Assembly (NCBI GenBank): GCA_963795485.1
Contig: CAWCIL010000008.1
Span: forward strand, 372,001-436,000
DNA: 64,000 bases
Origin: AP-15 sp963795485
GTDB lineage: Bacteria > Pseudomonadota > Alphaproteobacteria > ATCC43930 > CGMCC-115725
Direction of reading: 5' to 3'
In this document: one piece after another, positions 42,646 to 55,000 of the stretch
How positions within the stretch are numbered: position 1 is the stretch's first letter
How the letters are laid out: the number at the start of each line of letters is the position of its first letter
Program-made: the position numbers and the translations under genes
Notes under the pieces: generated by a model
What the model saw: the letters and a program-made list of their open reading frames with translations, nothing else
What the model was told of the DNA's origin: nothing
Database searches by the model: none

Positions 42646-42825
42646 TGTGGCTTTTTGCAACGGCGGGTCGCCGACCGTCCTCCTTGAGGGTAGCTGGCGC
42701 GCGGGCGCAAGAGAGCTATCATATGATCGTGCCACCCCTCCCCATATCATAAATGAGGCTTGCTTTTTATAATATGGCCGGGTAGAACGCCTCATATTAT
42801 AGCCCGTAGCATTGGGTAAACCGGA

Positions 42826-43996
42826 TATGCCGAGAGGTCACCTTCAGCGTCAACCGACCGGTTATCGCGCGTTCGTACCAGAGACGCTCCCGCCTGATCC
42901 GCCGATCATCCTTGATCCCGAGGCAATACATCTCCTCTCGGAGGCTGACCGGAATTCGGGTTCGACTTGATGGTATCGACTTTAACGCTACCAAATCCAG
43001 ATTTGTTTGTGGCCATGTATGTTCGTCAAGAGGCGGTCCTCTCAAGCCAGATAGAGGGCACCAGGCTTCATTGATCGAGGTCATAGAGTACGAAGGGGAT
43101 TTACTCAGCGCAAAGAACCCACAAGACCTGGAGGAAGTCTTTAATTATATTGCTGCGATGAAGCTAGGATTAGAACGCCTAAAGGAGTTACCGCTTTCTC
43201 TGCGACTTATCCGTGAGATACACGAACGTTTAATGCAAGGTGTGCGCGGACAACACCGTAATCCTGGGGAGTTCCGGACCACACAGAATTGGATTGGTCA
43301 CGAAGGTTGCACCTTAGCACAAGCGAGTTATGTACCTCCGCCACCCGATCAGATGATGATTTCCCTTGGAAATTTGGAGTTTTTTTTGCACCATCGAAAT
43401 GACCAAATTCCATTTCTTGTGAAACTTGGCATCGCCCATGCGCAATTCGAGACCATTCACCCGTTCCTCGATGGAAATGGACGAATTGGTCGCTTGTTAA
43501 TCGCGTTCTTGCTCTGCGAAGCGAGGATAATGAAATGGCCCTGTTTATATATCTCACATTTCTTCAAGAAATACAAATCGGAATACTATACAAGGCTACA
43601 AAATACGCGGGAAAAGGCTGATTGGGAAGGATGGACAAAGTTTTTTTTGAGAGGTGTATCGGAAGTAGCTCGCGAGGCGACCGATACTGCAAGTCGAATA
43701 CTAGAAGTAAAAGATTTACGCAGCGTACGATATCAGAGCAGCTGACGCGGGCAGCGGCCGGCCACGCGTTGACGCTTTTACCGAAATTGTTTTACCGTCC
43801 TGTAGTTAATGTCCAACAAGTGGCAGAGATAATTAGCACTACTTATGCTACAGCAAATTATCTCGTCTCTGATTTAGAAGCCATAGGCGTGCTTACCGAA
43901 ATCACGGGCGGAGGGAGGAATAGGAAATATCGATTCGGACCTTATCTCGACTTATTTATAGATCGGCCCACAGAGGACGACGCGGTGCATACGTGA
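42826..43996 (+). CDS. Fic family AMP-transferase with C-terminal winged helix (frameshifts)
   Basis: Joined frames from ATG 42826 give about 390 codons. The N-terminus (PTGYRAFVPETLPPDPPIIL) leads to LPNPDLFVAMYVRQEAVLSS then QIEGT, where SSQIEG matches the class II inhibitory (S/T)xxxE(G/N) helix. The catalytic Fic motif HPFLDGNGRIGR lies at about 43457-43492. A C-terminal winged-helix segment (VNVQQVAEIISTTYATANYL) ends the protein. Fic enzymes transfer AMP to target proteins. Breaks are near 42955, 42985, 43063 and 43740; the third is a missing C in a CCC run. The gene is clearly more AT-rich than its neighbours and splits mnmE from mnmG, so horizontal acquisition is likely. Confidence 0.82.
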
Positions 43997-44051
43997 GGCC
44001 GCTTGCGCAAAACACTCGACGTCGGATCGAACCGTCCGTAAATGAGGGGGC

Positions 44052-46015
<1,964 letters not shown>

Positions 46016-46019
<4 letters not shown>

Positions 46020-46647
46020 TCCCGCCGCTGAGCGCGCAGGGTTTCGCCGACCTCTTTTCGGTTTCACGTGAAACACTGGCGCGGCTCGAAGCCTATGCCG
46101 ATCTGCTGATTCGCTGGTCGGCGCGCATCAACCTCGTTGGCCATGACACGCTTGCCGATTTGTGGCGCCGCCACATGCTCGAATTCGGCGCAATTGCAGC
46201 CGCTCGTCCCGGACCATGGGCAGAGCCTGATCGATCTCGGCAGCGGCGCCGGGTTTCCCGGTCTGGTGCTGGCGATCCTCGGCGTCCCCGGAATCGAGCT
46301 GGTCGAGGCGGATTCGCGCAAGGCCGCGTTTCTGCGCGAGGCGGCGCGGATCACCGAGACCGACGGTGACGATCCGTCCCTGTCGGATCGCCGCGGTGCC
46401 GCCTCATCCGGTCGATGTCGTGACCGCGCGGGCCTTGGCGCCGCTCGCCCGGCTGCTCGATTTCGCCCAGCCGTTTCTCGGGCCCGACACGGTCTGCCTG
46501 TTTCCAAAAGGCGAGCGCGTCGAGGAGGAATTGACCCTGGCGCGCAAATTCTGGACAATCGCCGGGTCGCATCACAACAGCATCGCCGATCCGCGGGGGG
46601 TGGTTCTGCGTCTGCACCAGGTTGTCCGTGAGCCTGACCGCGGGTGA
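46016..46647 (+). CDS. rsmG: 16S rRNA (guanine527-N7)-methyltransferase (frameshifts)
   Basis: About 210 codons from GTG 46016, overlapping mnmG. Methylates G527 of 16S rRNA. FSVSRETLARLEAYADLLIRW, INLVGHDTLADLWRRHMLE, the SAM-binding LIDLGSGAGFPGLVLAIL, VEADSRKAAFLREAARI and DVVTARALAPLARLLDFAQPFL are present. Breaks are near 46200 and 46390. The VSRET codons contain a near-perfect parS. The end overlaps the parA start. Confidence 0.88.
46060..46075. other. parS centromere-like site inside rsmG
   Basis: GGTTTCACGTGAAACA differs from the parS consensus TGTTTCACGTGAAACA only at the first base. It encodes VSRET of RsmG. ParB, encoded 1.4 kb downstream, is the expected binding protein. The rsmG location of parS is seen in other bacteria. 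Confidence 0.85.
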
Positions 46648-47467
46648 GGCTCGGCCGGAGGCGCTTGCGGCAACGCATCGCGTCCGGATCATCGCCGTCG
46701 CCAATCAGAAGGGCGGGGTCGGCAAGACCACGACCGCGATCAATCTGGGAACAGCCCTGGCCGCCGCCGGTCACCGGGTGCTAATCATCGATCTCGACCC
46801 GCAAGGGAACGCCAGCACCGGGTTCGGCGTCGAACGCGCTGCACGCCGGGTGACCAGCTACGAGCTGATCCTCGGCGAGGTCGAGCTCGCCGAGGCGACG
46901 GTGCCGAGCGAGGTCCCGCGATTGTCGATCGTTCCGGCCTCGGAAGATCTGAGCGGCGCCGAATTCGAATTGATGAGCCGCGAGCGACGCGAGTTTCTGC
47001 TGAGCCGGGCGGTTCGCGGCCGGCTCGGCGGGTATGACGAGGTGTTGATCGACTGTCCGCCGTCGCTGAACCTGCTGACGGTCAACGCACTGGTCGCGGC
47101 GGATTCGGCCTTGGTGCCGATGCAGTGCGAATTCTACGCGCTCGAAGGGCTGAGCCAGCTGATGCGCACGATCGAGCGGGTGCAGCGTGCCCTCAACCCG
47201 CGGTTGGCACTGCAGGGCGTGCTGCTGACCATGTATGACCAGCGCAACAATCTGAGCGACCTCGTCGCCCTCGACGTGCGCGCGCATCTCGGCGGCAAGG
47301 TGTTCGACACGGTGATCCCGCGCAATGTACGGGTTTCCGAGGCGCCTTCGCATGGCAAGCCGGTGCTGATCTACGACCATCGCTGCGCCGGCGCGCAGGC
47401 CTATATCCAGCTCGCTGCCGAGATCCTGCGCCGGGGCGGGTCGGGCATGGAGCCGCCGCCTCGATGA
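46628..47467 (+). CDS. parA: Chromosome partitioning ATPase ParA/Soj
   Basis: 279 codons, intact. Drives origin segregation with ParB and parS. Start GTG 46628 (TTG 46622 also possible), inside the rsmG 3' end. The deviant Walker A IAVANQKGGVGKTTTAINLG, the IIDLDPQGNASTG block, Walker B-like VLIDCPPSLNLLTVNAL and PMQCEFYALEGLSQL are diagnostic. The stop overlaps the parB start. Confidence 0.95.
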   Translation: MSLTAGEARPEALAATHRVRIIAVANQKGGVGKTTTAINLGTALAAAGHRVLIIDLDPQGNASTGFGVERAARRVTSYELILGEVELAEATVPSEVPRLSIVPASEDLSGAEFELMSRERREFLLSRAVRGRLGGYDEVLIDCPPSLNLLTVNALVAADSALVPMQCEFYALEGLSQLMRTIERVQRALNPRLALQGVLLTMYDQRNNLSDLVALDVRAHLGGKVFDTVIPRNVRVSEAPSHGKPVLIYDHRCAGAQAYIQLAAEILRRGGSGMEPPPR

Positions 47468-48339
47468 GCGAGCGCGCCAGACGGCGCCCGCTCGGCCGCG
47501 GGCTCGCGGCGTTGTTCGGGGAGACCGAAAGCGATGCGGGCTCGGACCAGGCCGCACAGCGCCGGGTTGCGATCGAGCTGATCCGACCCGGCGCGCTGCA
47601 GCCGCGCCATCGCTTTGCCGAGGCTGAGCTCGAGGCTTTGGCGCAGTCGATCCGCGAGAAAGGGGTGCTGCAGCCGTTGCTGGTGCGCCCGCTCGCCGTC
47701 GCGGACGATGCGGTCTTCGAGCTCGTCGCCGGCGAGCGCCGCTGGCGGGCCGCGCAGCGGGTCGGGCTGCACGAGGTGCCGGTCATCGTCCGCGCGCTCG
47801 ACGATTGCGAGGCGCTCGAAATTGCGTTGGTCGAGAACCTCCAGCGCGAGGACCTGTCGCCGCTCGAAGAAGCCGCAGCCTACAGCCGGCTGACCGCAGA
47901 GTTCGGGCGGACCCAGGCGAGCCTCGCCGCAGCCGTGGGCAAGAGCCGCAGCCATGTCGCCAACAGCATGAGACTGCTGTCGCTGCCGGCGCCGGTGCGC
48001 CAGCAGCTCGATGAGGGTGAGCTGTCGGCCGGCCATGCACGCGCATTGCTCGCCGCCGCCGATCCGGCCGTGCTCGCCGCCGAGGTCGTTCGCCGCGGGC
48101 TCAACGTGCGCGCCACCGAGCGTCTGGTCCAGCGCCGCGCCCAGCTGCCGCGAGTGCCGCGTCCCTCGGTCCACGACGCCGACACGCTCGCCCTCGAACG
48201 CGACCTCGGCGCCCAGCTGGGGTTGCGCGTCACTCTCGAGCCGAAAGCCCGCGGCGGTGCCTTGACCCTGCATTATGCGAGCCTCGACCAGCTCGACCGG
48301 GTCCTGCGCCTGCTGCGCGCGGGTGAGAGCCGAGGCTAG
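47464..48339 (+). CDS. parB: Chromosome partitioning protein ParB
   Basis: 291 codons, intact. A CTP-dependent parS-binding clamp. The N-terminus RPLGRGLAALFG is typical for interaction with ParA. CTPase motifs ELVAGERRWRAAQRVG and ENLQREDLSPLEEA, the helix-turn-helix FGRTQASLAAAVGKSRSHVA, then LSAGHARALLA are present, with the C-terminal dimer segment ending at 48339. holA, which often follows parB in Rhodospirillales, is absent. Confidence 0.95.
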   Translation: MSERARRRPLGRGLAALFGETESDAGSDQAAQRRVAIELIRPGALQPRHRFAEAELEALAQSIREKGVLQPLLVRPLAVADDAVFELVAGERRWRAAQRVGLHEVPVIVRALDDCEALEIALVENLQREDLSPLEEAAAYSRLTAEFGRTQASLAAAVGKSRSHVANSMRLLSLPAPVRQQLDEGELSAGHARALLAAADPAVLAAEVVRRGLNVRATERLVQRRAQLPRVPRPSVHDADTLALERDLGAQLGLRVTLEPKARGGALTLHYASLDQLDRVLRLLRAGESRG

Positions 48340-48794
48340 CCGGCAAGCCCGTTCAACGCGGTCGCCAAGGGCTGCGGGGCCGGAGCGTTGCCGCGGCTGA
48401 AGATCGAACCCGGGGAATCCGGAACGGCGCTCGAAAGACTGGCCAGCGTGCGGATCGCAATGCCGGGAGCCTGTGCCGAGCGTTCGGCGTCGCCGAGTTC
48501 GACCAGCGACGTCGGCGGGTCGCCGACGATCAACCACACCACCCGCCAGCCCTCGCTCGCCAATTTCCGGACCCTGGTGAAATCTCGCGGAACGGCTTCG
48601 ACAAAGCACCGGCGAGGGACGAGAGCCAAGGTCTGGGGGTCGACGTCCTGGTCGTGCACGACGGCGTCCGCGGCGCCGAGGGCGGCGAGCGCCGGCCACG
48701 ACAGCTCGCCCGGCCGATCGGGGCTCGAGCCGATCAGGAACACCAGACCGGCGTCTGCCCGGATCACGGCCGGAATGCTCTGAGACGGGTGCAT
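48336..48794 (-). CDS. Short tetrapyrrole-methylase-like protein (half domain)
   Basis: 152 codons, intact, antisense to and overlapping parB by 4 nt. VFLIGSSPDRPGELSWPALAALG then AADAVVHDQDVDPQTLALVPRR, and later EGWRVVWLIVGDPPTSLVELGD, track the N-terminal half of uroporphyrinogen III methyltransferases (VxLVGAGPGDPxLLTLKA...ADVVxYDxLV...ALxPR...GKxVVRLKGGDP). The SAM-site GAGPGDP is altered to GSSPDRP and the C-terminal domain is missing, so methyltransferase activity is unlikely. The remaining 40 residues are unrecognised. Similarity is by eye. Confidence 0.6.
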   Translation of the reverse strand: MHPSQSIPAVIRADAGLVFLIGSSPDRPGELSWPALAALGAADAVVHDQDVDPQTLALVPRRCFVEAVPRDFTRVRKLASEGWRVVWLIVGDPPTSLVELGDAERSAQAPGIAIRTLASLSSAVPDSPGSIFSRGNAPAPQPLATALNGLAG

Positions 48795-48936
48795 CGAGTT
48801 CCTCCCGCGCTGAGGATCTATAGAGGCTGGGGTGGTCGCGGGTGCTGCCCGCCGGCCCGAACCCGGATCGGGGTGAATTTATTCCTCAGGTTCTAAATGT
48901 CAATATGTCAAGTTGCACACTAACTAACAGTGTTTT

Positions 48937-49362
48937 ATGAAACGCCTTTTTGCAGCAGCTTTCTCCTGCGGTAAGGTGGCCAAGCCCATGCGTTCGAGGA
49001 TGCCATTGGCTTTTGCATCGGTTCACGCCCGCCGGATCGGAGAGGTCGCGTTCGCCTCGGCTCTGCTGCTGGCGGCCGCGGCGTTGGCGAAACCGCCTGC
49101 CGATGCCGACCCGGCGCTGGCGCCGTGGTTCCGCAGCCTGCTGCAGCCCGGTACGGAGATCTCGTGCTGCTCGCTTTCGGATTGCCGCGAGACGGATTAC
49201 CGGGTCAAGGCCGACCATTACGAGGCGCTGGTCGGCGGGAAATGGGTGGCGGTGCCGCCCGACAAGATTTTGCAACGGACCGACAACCCCACTGGCCGGG
49301 CGGTGGTGTGCTGGACGCCGCAGCGGGGGATCATGTGTTTCGTGCGCGCGACCAAATCTTGA
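48937..49362 (+). CDS. Exported small cysteine-rich protein of unknown function
   Basis: 141 codons, intact. An Ala-rich membrane/signal segment (VAFASALLLAAAALAKPP) lies about 35 residues in, so the true start may be an internal ATG (48990 or 49002). The mature part holds PWFRSLLQPGTEISCCSLSD, CRETDYRVKADHYEALVGGK, WVAVPPDKILQRTDNPTGRA and VVCWT...IMCFVR, with five Cys likely forming disulfides. Related small secreted proteins of unknown role with SCC-DCR and WVxVP..NPTG motifs are widespread in alphaproteobacteria. Upstream, 48795-48936 is AT-rich near the start and probably holds its promoter. Confidence 0.65.
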   Translation: MKRLFAAAFSCGKVAKPMRSRMPLAFASVHARRIGEVAFASALLLAAAALAKPPADADPALAPWFRSLLQPGTEISCCSLSDCRETDYRVKADHYEALVGGKWVAVPPDKILQRTDNPTGRAVVCWTPQRGIMCFVRATKS

Positions 49363-49588
49363 TCCCAATAAGCAGATAGCCCCAGCCTGCGGCGTTTGAC
49401 CCCGAGCCTGCCGTCAGATCGCCAGCCTCCAGGACGGCGATCGAGCTCGTCTCTCCAAGGCGGCCGGAACGCCTTGAAGCTCGGCCGGAGTCGCCGCAAT
49501 TTCACCCCTCACGGGAGGGCGAAGCTGCTATCGTTGGCCCGACCCCTTGTGACCGGCATAGCCCGGATCGACAACAGGAGACGGCGCG

Positions 49589-50345
49589 ATGAACTCGAAC
49601 GGCAAGGTCGCACTCGTTACCGGTGGCGGCAGCGGCATCGGCAAGGCGTCGGCGTTGGCGCTGGCCCGCGAAGGGTTCGCGGTCGTCCTCGCAGGGCGCC
49701 GGCCCGAGCCGCTGCAGGCGGTGGTCGGCGAGATCGAGAGCATGCAGGGCAAGGGATTGGGGGTGCCGACCGATGTCGGCGATCCCAACTCTGTGCGCGC
49801 GCTGTTCGCCCGGACCAGAGCGACCTATGGCCGGCTCGACGTGCTGTTCAACAATGCCGGCTTCGGTGCCTCGGCGCCGATCGAGGAATTGGCTTTCGAG
49901 CGCTGGAAGGCGGTGGTCGAACACGATCCTGACCGGCTCGTTCCTATGCACCCAAGAAGCCTTTAAGATCATGAAGGACCAGCGCCCGATGGGCGGTCGG
50001 ATCATCAACAACGGCTCGATCTCGGCGCATGTGCCACGCCCGAATTCGGTCGCTTACACCTCGTGCAAGCACGCGATCACCGGCCTGACCAAGTCGACCT
50101 CGCTCGACGGCCGCAAATACGACATCGCCTGCGGCCAGATCGACATCGGCAACGCGCTCACCGAGATGACCCAACGGATGCAGCGCGGCGTGCCGCAGGC
50201 CAACGGCGCGGTCATCGAGGAGCCGGTGATGGACGTGGCGAATGTTGCCCGCGCGGTCGTCTTCATGTCGACCGTGACCCCCGAGGCCAACGTCCAGTTC
50301 CTGACCGTGATGGCGACGAAGATGCCCTTCGTCGGCCGCGGCTAG
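49589..50345 (+). CDS. Short-chain dehydrogenase/reductase (one frameshift)
   Basis: About 252 codons from ATG 49589 after AACAGGAGACGG. NAD(P)-binding VALVTGGGSGIGKASALALA, LDVLFNNAGFGA, catalytic Ser in NNGSISAHVPRPNSV and YxxxK as AYTSCKHAI are present. The C-terminus (VARAVVFMSTVTPEANVQFLTVM) is typical of classical SDRs. A frameshift near 49925 lies between NNAG and the Ser. Substrate unknown; no obvious pathway neighbours. Confidence 0.85.
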
Positions 50346-50902
50346 CGCGCTTTCCGGTAACATTGAGCCGTCGCACCCCGCTTGCGAGGGGATGAAAGAA
50401 AATGGGCCATTAAGGCGAACCCTGAATTTCTATTGCAACGGAGGAGCAGGGACGACGCGGGCGCCACGATATTTCGAGGCTGAGCGCACCTGACTGGGCT
50501 CGAAGGTGGTGGATACCTGCTAGGCGCCGAACCGGACATCGTCAACGGCGCGGCGCTGCGTGCGAGGTCTGCACGCCGCTGCCGCCGACAAGCAAGCATC
50601 TACGGCTCAGAACCCGCGAAAGCGGGCCTGCGGGCACGCCGAAAGAGCCCTTGCAAGCGTCAATCCTTCAAATGCTGGTAAAATTCTAACAGCCTTCGGT
50701 TGCCGTCGAATTAAAATCCGGCAAGGATGCCGAGGCTCGGGGTAGGGTGCGGATCGCACCGGCAAGCGTTGAGGATTATCGCTGGTCTTTTAACCAAGAC
50801 GATGACGGCACCGATGTTGCCGCAGCTGATCGGATAGCCTGAGCGAGATGCCGAACATTGCGCGACGGCGCGGGCTCCTCTAGGCGAATTTAAGGACGCT
50901 CA
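50346..50902. other. 557-nt gap without recognisable genes
   Basis: It holds a possible weak hairpin after the SDR gene (CCCCGCTTGCGAGGGG near 50376) and a CCCGC-GAAA-GCGGG tetraloop hairpin near 50615, but no T-run, tRNA, or coding-like frame. Base composition is less G/C-rich from about 50660 to 50760. I see nothing further. Confidence 0.4.
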
Positions 50903-52030
50903 ATGAAACCATGGATGATCGTGTTGTCGAGTGCTCTCGTCGCCATTGCCGCCGCGGCCGGCGTGGCCTTGCCGGAGTTGTCGCTGACGCCGCATCCGGA
51001 AATCGTGCATCACCTGGTGCCGCTATTGCCGACGCTGATGGTAACCGCCCTTGCCGGCTATGCGCTGTGCGCGATCCTGTTGACGGCGGCCAGCCTCGTG
51101 TTCAGCTGCCTGCTGCTGCGCCATCGTGTCGTCGGCGCCCCGGCGCAGGGCGGCCCGACGCGGCCCGGCTGGGCGGCGGCCTTGGCGGCGAGTGGGCTGC
51201 GGCGGCTGATGCCGGCAGCAGCCGTCCCGCCGCGGCGGTCGGCGAGGGTGGACGGAGCGATCGTGTTGCAGAGCCGGTTTCGCCCGGAAGAGGCGAGGCG
51301 GGAAATGGCGCGGCTTTATCACATTTGGGCGGCGCGCAGCCATTTCTTCAGCGCTCTGATCGTGCTGACCGCGGCTGCGGCATTGGGCCTGGCCCAGCAG
51401 CACGGAGCGCTGCCGCAGGCATCCGGGCCGATCCCGACGGTCCCGGCGGCGCTGATCCTGGTCGGGCTGGTCCTGCTGGCGGTTCTCGGCCGGCTGGCCG
51501 TCGATGTCGCGGTCGAGCCGTTGATCGAGCTGCTCTCTCGCCTTCCGGCCGAGCCGATCGATGTTGCTTTGCTGCGCCGGGCGGTCGAACTGCTCGAAGC
51601 CGGGCCGGCGGCGAGCTCGGCTCAGGACGACGGCGCCCTGGCCTCGGTGCTGCAGATCCCCGATCGGGTGGTCGGCGTGTTCGAGGATGGGCGGCGCGCC
51701 CTGTTCGATGCGATCGAGCATTTGTCGGCGACTACCGACGGGCTCGCGCTCAGCACGCGAGCGGCGATCGAAGGGCTCGAGGCCGCGGTCCGCGACAGCG
51801 AGCGGCACCAGCGGCTGGCGACGGAAAGCGCCATTCCGGATGCCGCCGGATTGTCTCGGCTGCAGGAAGCGGTCGTCGCGCTGACGGCGGCGCTCGAACG
51901 CGCGCCGCCGCTGGTTCCGGTCGGCGAGCGGTCAACCGGCCCCGACTCCGCTTTTGCCGGCCGTGATGCCGACCCGCGTCTTGCCGATGAGCTGAAACAA
52001 CTCCTGCACGAGATCGGGACCGCTTGCTAG
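50903..52030 (+). CDS. Four-helix membrane protein of unknown function
   Basis: 375 codons, intact. ATG 50903 after AAGGACGCTCA. Hydrophobic segments lie at about residues 5-25, 38-72, 150-170 and 180-208. The C-terminal half is cytoplasmic and rich in Leu/Ala/Glu, partly coiled (PLIELLSRLPAEPIDVALLR, LQEAVVALTAALERA, LADELKQLLHEIG). A DAIEHLSATTDGLALSTRAA segment resembles MotA/TolQ- or MCP-like helical hairpins only loosely. I do not recognise the family. It is convergent with prsT. Confidence 0.6.
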   Translation: MKPWMIVLSSALVAIAAAAGVALPELSLTPHPEIVHHLVPLLPTLMVTALAGYALCAILLTAASLVFSCLLLRHRVVGAPAQGGPTRPGWAAALAASGLRRLMPAAAVPPRRSARVDGAIVLQSRFRPEEARREMARLYHIWAARSHFFSALIVLTAAAALGLAQQHGALPQASGPIPTVPAALILVGLVLLAVLGRLAVDVAVEPLIELLSRLPAEPIDVALLRRAVELLEAGPAASSAQDDGALASVLQIPDRVVGVFEDGRRALFDAIEHLSATTDGLALSTRAAIEGLEAAVRDSERHQRLATESAIPDAAGLSRLQEAVVALTAALERAPPLVPVGERSTGPDSAFAGRDADPRLADELKQLLHEIGTAC

Positions 52031-52092
52031 GATCAGCTCGTCCCAGCGTCGAGCGGAACTCGTGTCCAGGTTGGTCTGGGTAGCGGCCGAAT

Positions 52093-55000
52093 TCAGCTGT
52101 GCTTCAACTCGGCCAGCAGCTTTTGGGCCTGCGCCTTTTCGGCAAAGGAAGCGCCGGAGCCGAGCAATTTTTCGAGCATCGACTGGGCGTCGGTGGAACG
52201 ACCGACGCGATGCAGGGCGACGGCGAGGTGATATTGGATCGCCGGGTCGGTTGGAGCCGAGACATTGGCCGCGGTAAGATAGGTCATCGCCTTGCTGGCG
52301 TCGCCTTGCGCCAGCAGGATCCAGCCCAAGGTGTCGTCGATCTGCGCGGCACTCGGCGCCGCCGCCACCGCGCGTTCGGCCAGTTGGCGGGCCTTTGGCA
52401 GCTCGCCTTGTTGCTGGTAGAGCCAGGCGAGGTTGTTGAGCGAGGCCGCATCATCCGGGCGGGCGGCCAGGAGCTTGTTGTATTCGGCGATCGCCGCGTC
52501 GTATCGTTTGTTTTGCAGATCAAGCGAGGCCAGCGCCGCGCCGACGGCAAAGTCGTTCGGCGCAGCCTTCAGCCGTGCATTCAGCAGCGTCAGGGCCTTG
52601 TCGGCATTGCCGTCCTGGTTGTAAACGCGGGCGAGTGCCGCGGTCAGGTCGTCGTCGCCGGGCTTGGCCTCAAGCGCCTTTTCGAGCAGTGCTATCGCCG
52701 CCTTGCGCTTGCCGGCATTGTCCAGCAGCTCGGCCGAGACCAGATCGTAAAGCGTGCTCTTCGGGTCGGCTTTGGCGAATTCGCGGGCCTTTGCCAATCC
52801 TGCATCGAGGCCGCCGATCTGCGCTTCGACCCGGATCAGGTCGGCCTTGAGACTGGCGTTTTGCGGCGCGCGGTCGAATGCTGCCTGCAGCACCGCGCGC
52901 GCCTGCTGGTAATTCTTCGCGGCACTCAAGGTCGAGACATAGCGCGACAGAATCGGCGCGGAATTCGGCGCCAACTGGTAGGCGTGCCGGTAAGTCGCGA
53001 TCGCGGCCTGCCGGTCGCCGGCGCCGATCTGGGCGCGGGCCTGCGCGTCGAGGACGTCGAGGTTCGACGGAAATTTGTCGGCCAGCTGCGCCGCCGTGGC
53101 CGTGGCGTTCTTCCAATCCTGGCGCATTCCGTAGAGGTTGACGAGCTTGAGCCCGGGTGCGGGATCATTCGGCGCGGCGCTGCGCGCGCGGCTGATGTCG
53201 TCCACCGCCTGCGGCCAGTTCTTTTGTGCGATGGCGACGTCGGCGAGGCCGAGAAGGCCGGTTACGTTGTTCGGCGACTGCGCCAACAGGTCGTCATAGA
53301 TTTTTTTGGCGTCGGCGTTTCGGCCGGTGGCCAGATACAGCGGCCCGAGCACCTGGCGCACCGCAACGTCTTTTGGCGGGGCGGCCAATCGGTGCGTCAA
53401 CGTCGTCTCGGCCTTGGCGAAGTGTCCGGTGCGAATGTCGAGCTCGGCCAGCGCGATCGCCACCGTGTCGTCGGCCGGGCGTGCGGCGGCCGACTTTTCG
53501 AGCAGAGCCGCAGCGTCGGCGTACCGTCCGACGTTTTCGTAGAGCTGAGCCGCCAAGAGATCGTAGACGTTGCTGGCGGGGTCAGCCGCGGCATAGGTGT
53601 TCGCCAAGGATACAGCGGCATCCACGCCGTCGAGTTCGCCGGTTACCCGCACCAGATCGACCTTCAAGGACGGGTTCTTGGGGTCCCGGTCGATCGCCTT
53701 CTGCAGAACGTCGCGGGCTTCCCGGTAATATTTCGCCGAATTGAGCATCGTTCAAATATTGCGACAAGATCGGCAGCGAATCCGGCGCCAGCTCGTGTGC
53801 GCGCTTATAGCTGGAGATCGCCCCGTTCGTGTCGCCGGCACCGAGCTGGGCTCCGGCCTGCGCCTCCAAGACATTGACGTCGGAAGGGAATCGGGCGCTG
53901 AGCGCCGACGCCACGGTCTTGGCGTCGGCCCAATCCTGCTGCTCCTCGTAGGCGCGCACCAGGGTGAGGTCGGGTGCGGTGTCGTCGGGTGCTGCGGTGC
54001 GGGCGCGGTTGATGTACCCGGTCGCCTCGGGCCATTTCTTTTGAGCGATGGCGATATTGGCCAGGCCGAGAAGAGCGGCCTCGTCGTCGGGCTTCTTGGC
54101 GAGTTCATCGTTATAGACTTTCTGCGCGTCCGCCGGCCGGCCGGTAGCTAGGTACAGCTGGGCCAGATCGCGGATCGCCGGTGCAAAGCTCGGTTGCCGC
54201 GCCAGCGCGGCCTGGAACGCGGTCTCGGCCGCCGGGTCATCGTGCTGTGCGGTTTTGACCATCCCCATCAAAGTCTGGTAGAGCGGGTTTTTTGCATCGC
54301 GCTGGATCAGCGACGGCCGCGACTGCGGCGGCTTTGTCGACCTGACCGGCGCGCAGCTGGCTCAGCACCAGGGTCGGGCCGGCCACGGTGGCGCCCGACG
54401 GAGTTTGGAAAACCCGCTCGAGCTCGGACAAGCCCTGGCTGCCTTGGCCTGCGCTGATCTCGGAAATCGCCACCTGCGTGTTGATCGCCGGGTTGCCCGG
54501 CTCCAGCGCCGCCGCCTTTTCGAATTGCTGGAGCGCCTGCTCGGGCTTGCCGTTCGCCATGTAGGCGTTGCCGAGCAAGGTCAGCGTCTGCGCGTCGGCC
54601 GGCGATTTGGCGGCGACCGGTTTCAGATAGTCGATCGCGCGCGCCGGGGAATGCTGGCGCAGCGCCGCAGCGGCAGCGAGCCGCGCGGCCTTCGCATTGC
54701 CCGGAACCTGGGCGAGATACTTGTCGAGGAGCGCTTCGGCCTCGGCGTATTGGCCGAGCGCATATTTGGTCGCCCCTTGCAGATAATAGCCGGCCGCGAA
54801 CCTCGGAAACAGCGGGGAGATGAGGTCGAAGAGGTGATCCGCCTCGGCGTAGCGCTTTTGCCTGTCGCGCTCGAGCGCGCGCAGGTAGCTCGCCATGAAA
54901 TTGTCCGGGCTGGTCTTGAGGATCGGGTCGAGATCCTCGTCCGCGGCCGGGTACTTGCCTTCGGCGATGTTGAGGCTGGCGCGGCTCAAACGCACCGGGA

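Noticed and set aside
50346..50902. tRNA or small RNA gene
   Set aside because: No T-loop GTTCRANNC consensus with matching acceptor stem was found by eye; only short hairpins.
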